The notes: a model not told the origin generated them from the sequence alone. 64,000 bases of DNA from Flagellimonas amphidinii (GCF_013090115.1 NZ_JABFNN010000039.1:614738-678737); one strand, 5' to 3'; shown: positions 18,986-28,496, counted from the first letter of the stretch. A program made the numbers and translations.

Positions 18986-19459
18986 ATGCAGATTACTTTG
19001 ATAGCCATAGGGAAAACCGATAGCGCTGACCTTGAACGACTTATTTCCACATACGAGCAACGATTGAAGCATTATATCAAATTCAAGTTCCATATTATTC
19101 CCGACATTAAAAACAGTAAAAATCTTTCTGAAACTCAACAAAAAGAAAAGGAAGGCGAACTTATTCTGGGACAACTGCAAGCTTCTGATATTTTGATTTT
19201 ATTGGATGAAAATGGCAAACAGTTTACTTCTGTCGATTTTTCCCAATTCTTGCAGAAAAAAATGAACAGTGGCATCAAAAATCTAGTAATGGTGATTGGT
19301 GGACCCTATGGGTTTAGTGAAACAGTCTACAAAAGAAGCAATGAGAAACTCAGCCTTTCCAAGATGACCTTCTCCCACCAAATGGTCCGTTTGTTTATGG
19401 TAGAACAGTTATACCGTGGCTTTACCATTCTCCGCAACGAACCCTATCACCATAGGTGA
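18986..19459 (+). CDS. rlmH: 23S rRNA (pseudouridine1915-N3)-methyltransferase
   Basis: 157 residues from MQITLIAIGKTDSADLE, the standard RlmH length; an upstream in-frame start at 18956 would overlap the promoter and is rejected. The SPOUT-family knot is seen in VMVIGGPYGFSETVY and the C-terminal LSKMTFSHQMVRLFMVEQLY followed by RGF. It methylates a pseudouridine in helix 69 of 23S rRNA on assembled ribosomes. The stop abuts the convergent serA fusion stop. Confidence 0.96.
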   Translation: MQITLIAIGKTDSADLERLISTYEQRLKHYIKFKFHIIPDIKNSKNLSETQQKEKEGELILGQLQASDILILLDENGKQFTSVDFSQFLQKKMNSGIKNLVMVIGGPYGFSETVYKRSNEKLSLSKMTFSHQMVRLFMVEQLYRGFTILRNEPYHHR

Positions 19460-21352
19460 TTAATAGAGCACCCTAAATTTGATGGTGTTTTCTACATCCT
19501 TGAGCGCCTTTACCACTTCTTTGTTGTAATCTTTGTCCAAATCTGTAATTACATAGCCCACTTCATTATCTGTGGAAAGGTACTGGCCTGTAATGTTCAT
19601 TTCATAATTGGCCAGTACTTCATTGATTTTGGCCATGATTCCAGGAACATTTTTATGGATATGTAAAAAACGGTGCGCTTTGTTTTGCTTGGGCAATCTA
19701 ATATTTGGGAAATTGACCGCATCCACTGTGTTTCCAGAATTGATATAATCCATGATTTTGTTAGGCACAAAATCTGCGATATCTCGCTGTGCCTCTTCTG
19801 TACTACCTCCAATATGGGGAGTCAAAATCACATTGGAAATACCTTGCAGCGCTGTTTCAAAATCTCCATTACTTCTTGGTTCTGCAGGATAAACATCAAC
19901 AGCAGCACCTCCAAGCTTTCCACTTTTCAGTGCTTCGGCCAGTGCATCAATATCTACTACAAATCCTCTGGAAAGGTTCACAAGAATGGCCCCATCACGC
20001 ATTTGAGTGATTTCGCGCTCTCCAATGAAGTTTTTGTTCGCTTTGTTATCATCCACATGCAAGCTCACCACATCAGAAACAGAAAGCAAATCTTCCAAAG
20101 TGTTGCATTTTACGGCATTACCCAATGCCAATTGATCCATGACATCGTAGTAATACACGCGCATACCAATGGCTTCAGCCAATACGGATAGCTGTTTCCC
20201 AATGTTTCCATATCCGACGATACCTAAGTTTTTTCCACGTACTTCTCTGGAGTTGATAGCGGTTTTATTCCATTTTCCATCATGAATTTCCGTGCTTCTG
20301 GTAAAAATGCTACGCATCAACATAATGATTTGTCCAATAGCCAATTCCACTACAGATCTAGTGTTGCTGTAAGGAGCATTGAAGACCACCACGCCCTTTT
20401 TCTTGCTATAGTCAAGGTCTATTTGGGTGGTTCCGATACAAAAGGCACCTATAACCAACAGTTTGTTGGCCGCATCCAATACTTTTTGTGTAACCTGGGT
20501 CTTGGAACGAATTCCAACCACGTGCACACCTTTGATGCGCTCTATGAGTTCCTCCTCTGTTAAACTGTGCTTGACCAGCTCCACGGAAAAACCATCATTG
20601 GAGAGATTTTCAAAAGCTGCTGGGTGCACATTTTCCAACAATAGGATCTTGATTCTATTCTTGGGGTACGATATTTTTCTAGGTAAGTCGTTCACAAATA
20701 AAAATTCATCTAAGTTAGGTGCCACGTGATCCGCATTATTGGTTGCTTTTTCACGGTGCACATTTTCAGTGTATGCGAAGAATTTATCGGCAATTCCAGC
20801 TTCACGCATCACATAATCGCTGTAACCATCACCAATGACTTGAACTTCGCCATCCAAATCCAAATTCTTCAAACATTCAATTTTACCATTGTGGGATGCC
20901 AACACATTGGCCTCATCAAATCCAATGATATTACCTTCTTCATCAAACTTGAAGGTATTGGCATAAACCCTGTCACTTGGAATATTATACTCCTTTACAA
21001 TGGGATCAATAAATTCCTTAAATCCACAGGAAATGACATAAATATCATCTGAAAATTCATGAAAGAAGTCTTTGTTGGACTCAATGGACTTTGATATTTT
21101 CTGACGAAGGTCATCAACCAGCCCTTCCAAGTCGTTTTTGTGAGCCTTAAGCAGTTTGATTCTTCGCTCCAAAGATTCTGTGAACGAAATATCCCCATCA
21201 ATACCCAAATTGGTTATCTCCTGAATTTCTTGAATCACCTCGTCTTTGTTTGATTTACCCTTTAGGGTAATCTCTGCCAACACATCCAACGCCTCTACCC
21301 GGGTCAAGGTGCTGTCAAAATCAAAAACATATTTGCGTCCCGTTTCCACCAT
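19460..21352 (-). CDS. serA: phosphoserine phosphatase-like HAD domain fused to phosphoglycerate dehydrogenase
   Basis: 630 residues, against about 410 for a single SerA. Residues 1-215 are a HAD phosphatase of the SerB type: nucleophile Asp11 and acid Asp13 in FDFDSTLT, Ser108 in ISCGF, Lys157 in HNGKIE, and GDGYSD (174-179). Residues 233-560 are a D-3-phosphoglycerate dehydrogenase: GIVGYGNIG near 377-385, catalytic Arg462 (NLSRG), Glu491 (YPAEP) and His513 (TPHIGG). An ACT domain ends the protein (about 560-630). The fusion joins the first and last steps of serine synthesis; the middle enzyme SerC is not in the window. Confidence 0.93.
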   Translation of the reverse strand: MVETGRKYVFDFDSTLTRVEALDVLAEITLKGKSNKDEVIQEIQEITNLGIDGDISFTESLERRIKLLKAHKNDLEGLVDDLRQKISKSIESNKDFFHEFSDDIYVISCGFKEFIDPIVKEYNIPSDRVYANTFKFDEEGNIIGFDEANVLASHNGKIECLKNLDLDGEVQVIGDGYSDYVMREAGIADKFFAYTENVHREKATNNADHVAPNLDEFLFVNDLPRKISYPKNRIKILLLENVHPAAFENLSNDGFSVELVKHSLTEEELIERIKGVHVVGIRSKTQVTQKVLDAANKLLVIGAFCIGTTQIDLDYSKKKGVVVFNAPYSNTRSVVELAIGQIIMLMRSIFTRSTEIHDGKWNKTAINSREVRGKNLGIVGYGNIGKQLSVLAEAIGMRVYYYDVMDQLALGNAVKCNTLEDLLSVSDVVSLHVDDNKANKNFIGEREITQMRDGAILVNLSRGFVVDIDALAEALKSGKLGGAAVDVYPAEPRSNGDFETALQGISNVILTPHIGGSTEEAQRDIADFVPNKIMDYINSGNTVDAVNFPNIRLPKQNKAHRFLHIHKNVPGIMAKINEVLANYEMNITGQYLSTDNEVGYVITDLDKDYNKEVVKALKDVENTIKFRVLY

Positions 21353-21506
21353 GGATTTTTCAAAATTTAAGCCGTAAAATTAAGCATTAATTCCGTCCAT
21401 AAAATTTCAGTGCAGCAAAATCAATTCACAAATGTGGATATTTCAAAAATCTGCCTTAAAATGTTTCAAAAACAAACCAAAGTATTGAAATTCATTGGGC
21501 ATACAA

Positions 21507-21959
21507 TCAAAACCAACGTCTGGTCTCTTTACAATACAAACGGTATTCTTTACCAAACAATTCCCCCAAGGCATTTTCTTCATGTTTGATTTGAAAATGG
21601 TTCATATAATACACAAATCCAGCAGCCAATAGCGTATTAAAGGCATTTCCCAATTTCAACCCAAATGCCAACAATAAAAGTAGCATGCCCAAATACATGG
21701 GGTTGCGGGTATATTTATAAATTCCCTTTTTTACCAAACTGCTTGTTTTCTTTAGATTGATGGGATTTGTGGTCGTCTTGGCCCTACCAAACTGAAAAAG
21801 ACCCAAAAACATAGTTAAGAAACCCAAACTAATCAAAACATATACTAATTCTTTCCTGCCGAAAAAGTCAAACGCACCAACAGGTAAAAATTTGGCCAAA
21901 ACATACATCAACGCTCCAAAAATGAGCATGACCAAAGGTGGTAAAATCTTGATTCGCAT
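21507..21959 (-). CDS. isoprenylcysteine carboxyl methyltransferase-like membrane protein
   Basis: 150 residues with four likely membrane helices. The C-terminal half carries the pattern of the ICMT/PEMT-like family: YKYTRNPMYLGMLLL, then HEENALGELFGKEYRLYCKETRRW (read in two parts: NHFQIKHEENALGELF and KEYRLYCKETRRWF). These bind S-adenosylmethionine at the membrane, but the substrate of the bacterial members is usually unknown. Divergent from rdgB, with 59 nt between start codons. Confidence 0.8.
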   Translation of the reverse strand: MRIKILPPLVMLIFGALMYVLAKFLPVGAFDFFGRKELVYVLISLGFLTMFLGLFQFGRAKTTTNPINLKKTSSLVKKGIYKYTRNPMYLGMLLLLLAFGLKLGNAFNTLLAAGFVYYMNHFQIKHEENALGELFGKEYRLYCKETRRWF

Positions 21960-22018
21960 GAATGAAAGCTTAAACCCCGAAATTACTACTTTTGCCCCTT
22001 AATCGAATTCTTTTCATT

Positions 22019-22600
22019 TTGAAACTTGTCTTTGCCACCCACAACCTACACAAATTGAAAGAAGTACAACAATTGTTACCTCCCTCAATAGAGCTTTTGT
22101 CCTTGACAGCTATTGGTTGTATGGATGAAATTCCTGAAACTGGACAGACCCTCGAAGAAAATGCCCGAATTAAAGCAGATTTTGTGACCAAAACCTATGG
22201 CTTTGATTGCTTTTCCGATGATACCGGATTACTTATCGATGCTCTAGATGGAAGACCCGGAGTTTATTCTGCTCGATATGCAGGGGAGCAAAAGAATGCA
22301 AAAGATAATATGGCCAAGGTTTTGCAAGAAATGATGGGAATTCGCCATAGAAATGCACATTTTAAAACAGCAATCCATTTAAACTTACAGGGAAATAGTT
22401 TTGTTTTTGATGGAACTGTTGAAGGCAGCATCACAGATCAACCACAAGGTGATGGTGGGTTTGGGTACGACCCAATTTTTCAACCCGAAGGATATGGCAA
22501 AACTTTTGGAGAGCTTCCAGCTGAAATTAAAAACAGTATAAGCCATAGGGCAAGAGCTGTTGAAAAGCTGGTTTCATTTTTAAAAAATGAGGCTTCCTAG
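22019..22600 (+). CDS. rdgB: non-canonical purine NTP pyrophosphatase (RdgB/HAM1)
   Basis: 193 residues from a TTG start, giving KLVFATHNLHKLKEVQ, where family members begin. An earlier TTG at 21992 lies inside a TACTTTTG -7 element (21987-21994) and cannot be the start of an mRNA made there. Family motifs are FATHN, FSDDTGLLIDALDGRPGVYS and GDGGFGYDPIF. The enzyme hydrolyses dITP and XTP to keep the nucleotide pool clean. Length is normal. Confidence 0.94.
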   Translation: MKLVFATHNLHKLKEVQQLLPPSIELLSLTAIGCMDEIPETGQTLEENARIKADFVTKTYGFDCFSDDTGLLIDALDGRPGVYSARYAGEQKNAKDNMAKVLQEMMGIRHRNAHFKTAIHLNLQGNSFVFDGTVEGSITDQPQGDGGFGYDPIFQPEGYGKTFGELPAEIKNSISHRARAVEKLVSFLKNEAS

Positions 22601-22620
22601 TCTACTGAATAAATTTAACG

Positions 22621-22739
22621 TACCTTTGCCGCTTTATTAACGCCGCCGGTATGGGCACCGTGTTGCGAGGAGCTTAAAGGGTTATACAGAAATCGCTCTA
22701 TGCAACATAACATATTTGCGATTTAAGCTATACACCACT
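22621..22739 (+). promoter_or_regulatory. promoter -7 element and structured leader of the DEAD-box helicase gene
   Basis: TACCTTTG (22621-22628) matches TAnnTTTG, placing transcription start near 22632 and leaving a leader of about 108 nt, much longer than for neighbouring genes. The leader contains CGGT/ACCG near its 5' end and a perfect 7-bp hairpin, AAATCGC (22690-22696) with GCGATTT (22718-22724), ending 15 nt before the ATG. Long folded leaders are known for cold-inducible helicase genes; cold control here is inference. No TTG was found at the -33 position. Confidence 0.45.
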
Positions 22740-24479
22740 ATGACAAAATTTGAAGCCTTGGGGTTGGAAAAACCCCTATTGGATGCTATTTCCGACCTTG
22801 GATTTGAATCCCCTTCTGAAGTACAAGAAAAATCTATTCCCATTTTATTGCAAGAAGACACCGATTTGGTGGCACTGGCACAAACAGGTACTGGAAAAAC
22901 CGCAGCTTTTGGTTTTCCTATGATTCAAAAGATTGATGTGCAGAGCAGGACAACCCAAGGACTTATCCTTTCCCCTACTCGTGAACTCTGTCTTCAGATT
23001 ACCAACGAACTTAAACTCTACTCGAAATATGTAAAAGGCTTGAACACCGTAGCTATTTATGGTGGAGCAAGTATTACAGAACAAGCCAGGCAAATTAAAA
23101 GAGGGGCTCAGATTGTTGTTGCCACTCCAGGACGAATGAAGGATATGATCGGTCGCAAGATGGTTGATATCTCCAAAATTGACTATTGTGTACTTGATGA
23201 AGCGGATGAAATGCTCAACATGGGCTTTTATGAGGATATCAAGGACATTCTTTCCAATACTCCTAAGGAAAAATTTACTTGGTTATTTTCTGCCACAATG
23301 CCAAAAGAAGTGGCCACTATTGCCAAAAAGTTCATGTACAAACCAATGGAAATTACCGTTGGGACAAAAAATGCAGGAGCTTCTACAGTACAACATGAGT
23401 ATTATGTCGTTGGAGGTAGAGACCGTTATCCTGCCTTAAAACGTTTGGCTGATGCTAATCCCGGTATTTTCTCGGTTATTTTTTGCAGAACCAAAAGAGA
23501 TACTCAAAAAGTAGCTGAAAAGCTTATTGAAGATGGCTACAATGCTGGCGCACTGCACGGTGACCTCAGCCAAAACCAACGGGATTTGGTCATGAATTCC
23601 TTCAGAAAAAAACAAGTGCAAATGTTGGTTGCTACGGATGTTGCGGCACGTGGAATAGATGTGGATGATGTTACACACGTTATCAACTACCAATTACCTG
23701 ATGAAATTGAAACCTATACACATAGAAGTGGGCGTACAGGAAGAGCAGGTAAGTCTGGAGTTTCCATGGTGATTGTCACGCGTTCTGAACTGCGAAAGAT
23801 TAACGCCATCGAAAAGAAAATCAAACAAGAGTTTGTTTCAAAGAAAATCCCAACCGGAATAGAGATTTGTGAAATTCAGCTCTACCATCTGGCCAATAAA
23901 ATCAAACAAACTGAGGTCAATCATGAAATTGACAGTTACCTTCCTGCCATAAACGATGTACTGGAAGGAATTGACCGAGAGGAACTCATCAAAAAAATAG
24001 TATCGGTAGAGTTTACCCAATTCTACAATTATTACAATAGAACCAAAGACCTTAATACTACTGAACGAGGAAGCGAAAAAGGTACAAGAGGTGAAGCTCC
24101 AACTAGTGGCTCTGTTCGCTACTTTATCAATGTAGGTGAACGTGATGGTTATGATTGGATGTCGCTCAAGGACTTTTTAAGGGACACTTTGAATCTTGAA
24201 AAAGATGATGTGTTCAATGTTGACACTAAAGACAGTTTTTCATTTTTTAATACCGATGCACAACTCACAGAGTTTGTATTGCAAACCTTTACCGACTTTA
24301 AAGTTGACGGGCGTTTCATCAATGTAGAAGTTTCCAAAAAACCCGGTGGTGGTAAGGGAGGCCGAAAACGAGATAGAAAAAGAGGCCATAGAAAAGGTGG
24401 GGGAGATAGGTCTTTCCGAGGTCATAAAAAAGGAGGCCAAGGTAAAAAGGGGGGTAAAAAAAGACCAGGTTTCCATTAG
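22740..24479 (+). CDS. DEAD-box ATP-dependent RNA helicase with DbpA-like RNA-binding domain
   Basis: 579 residues from MTKFEALGLEKPLLD. Two RecA-like lobes carry the Q motif, AQTGTGKT (47-54), PTREL, DEAD (153-156), SAT (184-186) and HRSGRTGR. After residue 390 comes a linker, a DbpA/CsdA-type RNA-binding domain (about 455-535, RYFINVGERDGYDW), and a Lys/Gly/Arg-rich tail of about 45 residues that should bind RNA non-specifically. The likely role is ribosome assembly or mRNA remodelling at low temperature. An upstream in-frame ATG-less extension is not used. Confidence 0.94.
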   Translation: MTKFEALGLEKPLLDAISDLGFESPSEVQEKSIPILLQEDTDLVALAQTGTGKTAAFGFPMIQKIDVQSRTTQGLILSPTRELCLQITNELKLYSKYVKGLNTVAIYGGASITEQARQIKRGAQIVVATPGRMKDMIGRKMVDISKIDYCVLDEADEMLNMGFYEDIKDILSNTPKEKFTWLFSATMPKEVATIAKKFMYKPMEITVGTKNAGASTVQHEYYVVGGRDRYPALKRLADANPGIFSVIFCRTKRDTQKVAEKLIEDGYNAGALHGDLSQNQRDLVMNSFRKKQVQMLVATDVAARGIDVDDVTHVINYQLPDEIETYTHRSGRTGRAGKSGVSMVIVTRSELRKINAIEKKIKQEFVSKKIPTGIEICEIQLYHLANKIKQTEVNHEIDSYLPAINDVLEGIDREELIKKIVSVEFTQFYNYYNRTKDLNTTERGSEKGTRGEAPTSGSVRYFINVGERDGYDWMSLKDFLRDTLNLEKDDVFNVDTKDSFSFFNTDAQLTEFVLQTFTDFKVDGRFINVEVSKKPGGGKGGRKRDRKRGHRKGGGDRSFRGHKKGGQGKKGGKKRPGFH

Positions 24480-24554
24480 TTAATTCTATATTAAATAATG
24501 GAACACTCCTATTTATTTTCCTTTGTTTAGTATTTTTATGTCTACAAAGATTGC

Positions 24555-25331
24555 ATGAGAAGAATCCTATTTGTACTTTTTTGTTTTACTTCACTCCTAT
24601 CCATAGCACAAAACGAGGAGGAAAATATTGTTGTTGGTGAACTAACAGCAACTGTGGTCAATGCGCAAACTGAATTTCCTTTGGTCAGCGTACATGTTAT
24701 CAACTTGAACAGAGTGGTCGGAACCATTACCGATCAAGAGGGTAAATTCACTATTGAAGCTGCCGTGAATGACACACTCTATCTTTCGTTTTTGGGATTC
24801 AAATCGCAAAAATTTCGAGTCACCAACGATATGTTCAAGTTCAAAGACACTAAAATAGCCTTGACCGAACTTGCCTATGCTTTGGAAGAGGTTATTGTTA
24901 GGCCTTACCAACTTACAGGGTACTTGGAAATTGATGTAAAAAACCTTCCCATCAACAATGCTTACCAATACAGCATCTCTGGTCTACCCACTAGTTATGA
25001 AGGCGGAAGTAAAAGTCCAAGTGCTGTGACAAAAGTATTGGGGGCCATACTGAATCCCGCGGATCTCTTACGGAATTTATTTGGCAAAAAGCCTAGACAA
25101 ATGCGTAAATTAAGGCAAATGAAGGAAGATGAGGATATTCGAAATCTTCTCGCCTCCAAATTTGATCGGGAAACCTTAACAGAATTGCTTCAATTGGAAA
25201 AAGTGGACATAGAAGACATTTTAAACAACTGTAACTATTCCCGTTCATTCATCAATACTGCAAACGACCTTCAAATTTTAGACGCAATTTCCAGCTGCTA
25301 CGAGGAATACAAGGTACTGAACAGAAAGTAA
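24555..25331 (+). CDS. exported protein with carboxypeptidase-like regulatory domain
   Basis: 258 residues: signal peptide (about 1-18, LLSIAQ), then a carboxypeptidase D-like beta-sandwich (about 28-105, with VVGTITDQEGKFTIEAA and LYLSFLGFKSQKF). The remainder is helical and charged (KPRQMRKLRQMKEDEDIRN). The domain is the same type found at the N-terminus of SusC and Oar receptors, but there is no plug or barrel here. Stand-alone members are common in Flavobacteriaceae and have no known function. A weak TATTTTTA sits just upstream. Confidence 0.82.
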   Translation: MRRILFVLFCFTSLLSIAQNEEENIVVGELTATVVNAQTEFPLVSVHVINLNRVVGTITDQEGKFTIEAAVNDTLYLSFLGFKSQKFRVTNDMFKFKDTKIALTELAYALEEVIVRPYQLTGYLEIDVKNLPINNAYQYSISGLPTSYEGGSKSPSAVTKVLGAILNPADLLRNLFGKKPRQMRKLRQMKEDEDIRNLLASKFDRETLTELLQLEKVDIEDILNNCNYSRSFINTANDLQILDAISSCYEEYKVLNRK

Positions 25332-25425
25332 GGCCTTTCAATACACTTATTTAGGATTGCCTAAGGAAGCAAATAAATTTTATATTTCCATATTCATTTT
25401 ATAGCTTTAGGCAAAATCCCATTTC

Positions 25426-27111
25426 ATGAAAAAGCTGCTTGCTATCCTTAGTGTGGCTATGCTTATAAGTAGTTGCGCCAAAACCCCGAAGAAACAGCAA
25501 AAAGAAGTTCAGGCAGTTGAACAAGAAGCTCCCAAAAAGGTAGTCCCCTTTGTCTGGGAAGGTGCCAATATCTATTTTCTTCTCACGGATAGATTCAATA
25601 ATGGAAATCAAGAGAACGATCTCAACTTCGATAGAACTGAAGAAACAGGAGTTTTAAGAGGTTTTGAAGGCGGTGATCTTGAAGGGATAACCCAAAAAAT
25701 AAAGGAAGGTTATTTTACAGATTTGGGAATCAACGCCATCTGGTTCTCTCCCATTGTGGAACAAATTCATGGAGCAACAGATGAAGGAACCGGAAACACC
25801 TACGGTTATCATGGATACTGGGCCAAAGATTGGACTGCTTTAGACCCAAATTTTGGCACTCGAAAAGAATTGGCCAAATTAGTAAAAACTGCACATGCCA
25901 AAGGCATACGCATTATAATGGACGTAGTACTGAACCATACAGGGCCAGTAACAGAAATGGACCCCGTATGGCCCGAAGATTGGGTGAGGACCAGTCCCAA
26001 ATGTGAGTTCGATTCCTATGAAAACACTACTGCTTGCACCTTGGTGGAAAACCTTCCAGATATTTTAACGGAATCCAATGAAGCTGTAGAGCTTCCTGAT
26101 GCCCTATTGGCTAAGTGGAAAAAAGAAGGCAGGCTAAGTCAGGAATTGGACGAATTGAACCTTTTTTTCGAGCGTACAGGGTATCCAAGAGCTCCTAGAT
26201 TCTATATTATCAAATGGTTGACCGATTACATCAACGAATATGGTATTGATGGTTTTAGAGTTGACACAGCCAAGCATGTGAACGAAAACGCTTGGGCCGA
26301 ATTACGAAAAGAAGCTGATTATGCCTTTGAAATTTGGAAGAAAAAACATCCTAATCATATTTTGGATCATAATGCCTTCTACATGGTTGGTGAAGTCTAT
26401 AACTATGGCATCTCTTCTGGTAGGGACTATGATTTTGGCGACAAAAAAGTGGATTACTTTGACTATGGCCTGAATAGTCTTATCAACTTTGAATTGAAAA
26501 CAGATGCAACAAAAAGCTACGAGGTCATTTTCAAAAAATACAATAAACTCCTTAACACCAAATTGAAAGGACAAAGCGTACTCAACTACTTAAGTTCCCA
26601 TGATGATAGTGCGCCTTACGACAGAGAGCGAAAATATCCTTTCCACGCGGCAAATGTATTATTATTGACCCCTGGAACCTCTCAGGTTTACTATGGTGAC
26701 GAAACCTCAAGAAGTCTTGTCATTGAAGGAACAGAGGGAGATGCCACACTTCGTTCATTTATGAATTGGGAGGAACTGGACAGCTTACCAGCAATACAAA
26801 AAGTGCATAAACACTGGCAAAAATTAGGACAGTTCAGACGAAACCACCCTGCCATTGGAGCCGGAAAACATAAAAGATTGGGCAAATCACCTTATGTTTT
26901 CTCCAGAACCTATGTCAATGGTGAATACAAGGATAAAGTGGTCGTAGGATTGGACTTACCTAAAGGTAAAAAATCACTTTGGGTAAAAGGGTTCTTTGGC
27001 GATGGCACCAAATTATTCGATACCTATTCTGAAACTGAAGTCACAGTATCCAACGGAAAAGTCATTCTGGAAAATGATTTTGATACCGCTTTGTTAGAGT
27101 TGGTAGAGTAA
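25426..27111 (+). CDS. GH13 alpha-amylase family lipoprotein
   Basis: 561 residues. A lipoprotein signal peptide with lipobox ISSC (Cys17) points to an envelope location. The (beta/alpha)8 amylase domain runs from about residue 42 to 480 with the four conserved regions: DVVLNHTG (166-173), GFRVDTAKH with nucleophile Asp280, MVGEVYN with acid/base Glu323, and LSSHDDS with His392-Asp393. A small C-terminal beta domain follows. It should cleave alpha-1,4-glucans; no SusCD genes or glucan regulator are nearby, so a nutrient-uptake locus is not evident. Confidence 0.93.
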   Translation: MKKLLAILSVAMLISSCAKTPKKQQKEVQAVEQEAPKKVVPFVWEGANIYFLLTDRFNNGNQENDLNFDRTEETGVLRGFEGGDLEGITQKIKEGYFTDLGINAIWFSPIVEQIHGATDEGTGNTYGYHGYWAKDWTALDPNFGTRKELAKLVKTAHAKGIRIIMDVVLNHTGPVTEMDPVWPEDWVRTSPKCEFDSYENTTACTLVENLPDILTESNEAVELPDALLAKWKKEGRLSQELDELNLFFERTGYPRAPRFYIIKWLTDYINEYGIDGFRVDTAKHVNENAWAELRKEADYAFEIWKKKHPNHILDHNAFYMVGEVYNYGISSGRDYDFGDKKVDYFDYGLNSLINFELKTDATKSYEVIFKKYNKLLNTKLKGQSVLNYLSSHDDSAPYDRERKYPFHAANVLLLTPGTSQVYYGDETSRSLVIEGTEGDATLRSFMNWEELDSLPAIQKVHKHWQKLGQFRRNHPAIGAGKHKRLGKSPYVFSRTYVNGEYKDKVVVGLDLPKGKKSLWVKGFFGDGTKLFDTYSETEVTVSNGKVILENDFDTALLELVE

Positions 27112-27236
27112 AGGGTTGCGATGTTCAATTGCCAACCATTTAATCATCCAATGACATTCTTTTAAGATAAGGGTTAACAGAAGTTTTTCAAGCTCCGATA
27201 GGGTTTCGTCTCTATTATTTCCTTGAAGCACCGTGG

Positions 27237-27764
27237 TTATTCTTCCAAAAGTTCCTTCAAATTGGAAAGCCCTTCTTCAAAATCCTTTCCCACTGCCTTG
27301 TCCATGTTCATAAACAACATCATAATACTAAAAGGAAACTTGTTCTTGCCTGAAAATCCCCAAGTAACTTTGGTTTTATCTTTAGCTATTTCCTCCGTAA
27401 CCAAATACGCATCCGAAGTGGACTTCCAAGGTTTTAAAAATCGAAGTTCTGATTCAATACGTTCCCCATCCACAATTTTTGTGATTTCCTGTTCTCCTTC
27501 ACCTACATCTTTGTTGCCGTTCCAATAACTGGTGGCTCCCACTTCACCATCAGTTCCTGTGAATTTCTTATCCATATCTGGGTCTTTCTTGTTCCACGGA
27601 GACCAAGCATCTTGGTTCTTTAAAAACCGTAGGTTTTCAAACACATCCTTTTTTGGTTTTTCAATCTCAATAAATCTTGAGACGTCATACGTCTTAGGTG
27701 CAATTAATGCTAAAATCAATATAAGGGCTACTAGACCTCCTAGAATGTAAATGAGCGTCATCAT
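27237..27764 (-). CDS. SRPBCC (START-like) family protein with N-terminal membrane anchor
   Basis: 175 residues. The N-terminus is one membrane helix (about 3-24), followed by VSRFIEIEKPKKDVFENLR, the first strand and helix of a polyketide-cyclase/START-like fold. The cavity strands include GATSYWNGN and TKVTWGFSGKNKFPF. Such domains bind hydrophobic ligands, but the ligand is unknown. Stands alone between the amylase gene and the SpoU gene. Confidence 0.85.
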   Translation of the reverse strand: MMTLIYILGGLVALILILALIAPKTYDVSRFIEIEKPKKDVFENLRFLKNQDAWSPWNKKDPDMDKKFTGTDGEVGATSYWNGNKDVGEGEQEITKIVDGERIESELRFLKPWKSTSDAYLVTEEIAKDKTKVTWGFSGKNKFPFSIMMLFMNMDKAVGKDFEEGLSNLKELLEE

Positions 27765-27804
27765 CTGTTTTTGAATTGGTTAACAACTAAAAATACAAAA
27801 AACT

Positions 27805-28458
27805 TTAGTTCAAAAGGTATCTACTGATAATCCCTTCCACATCTTTAATGGATTTTTTGGTCCAATCCAACCTTTTTTCAAGTATATCAATATCAGATAA
27901 TTGCCATTCAACTTTTGATTTTCTGATTTTTTGGGCAAGCTCTTGAATGATGATGGCAGCAGAAACTGAAACATTCAGGCTTTCTGAAAAACCGACCATG
28001 GGTATTTTTAGAAATCCATCTGCCTTTTGCATGACTTCTTCACTTAATCCTTCTTTTTCAGTACCAAAGAAAATGGCAGTTTTGGTTTCTGGATAAAAAT
28101 CTGACAATAATTGGGAATCATCATGTGGTGTCGTCGCTATAATTGCATAACCAGCATCCTTCAAAGCGGTAATACATTCTGAGGTGGTTCCATATCTATA
28201 GACATCCACCCACTGCTCAGCACCCATAGCTATATTTTTATCCAATCGTTGCCCAAAGCGATCTTCTACCACATGCAATTCCTGTACACCAAAAGCATCG
28301 CAACTTCGTAAAATAGCACTGGTGTTGTGCAATTGAAAAACATCTTCAATGGCAACGGTCAAAAACTTGGTTCGGTTTTTTAAGGTCTCAAGAAACCTTT
28401 GTTTCCGTTCCTCCGTTAAGTAACCTTCCAAATATGTCAACAAATCATCATCAAACAT
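27805..28458 (-). CDS. SpoU/TrmH family RNA 2'-O-methyltransferase
   Basis: 217 residues starting at MFDDDLLTYLEGYLTEERKQ; an extra 14 upstream residues in frame are not conserved-looking and are left out. Motifs of the SPOUT knot are clear: DVFQLHNTSAILRSCDAFG, IFFGTEKEGLSEE and IPMVGFSESLNVSVSAA. It most resembles TrmH (tRNA Gm18 methyltransferase), but exact target cannot be assigned from sequence. Divergent from the sirtuin gene, with 45 nt between starts. Confidence 0.92.
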   Translation of the reverse strand: MFDDDLLTYLEGYLTEERKQRFLETLKNRTKFLTVAIEDVFQLHNTSAILRSCDAFGVQELHVVEDRFGQRLDKNIAMGAEQWVDVYRYGTTSECITALKDAGYAIIATTPHDDSQLLSDFYPETKTAIFFGTEKEGLSEEVMQKADGFLKIPMVGFSESLNVSVSAAIIIQELAQKIRKSKVEWQLSDIDILEKRLDWTKKSIKDVEGIISRYLLN

Positions 28459-28488
28459 AAAGGACAAGATAACGAAAATTGAATTTCC

Positions 28489-28496
28489 TATTTTTG
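28489..28496 (+). promoter_or_regulatory. -7 element just before the sirtuin gene
   Basis: TATTTTTG matches TAnnTTTG. The start of transcription would be near 28500, four bases before the ATG at 28504. No TTG was found at the expected upstream distance, so the promoter is only partly supported. Confidence 0.35.

Noticed and set aside
19673..20191. 172-codon frame antisense to the serA fusion
   Set aside because: Shadow of a gene with all active-site residues in place.
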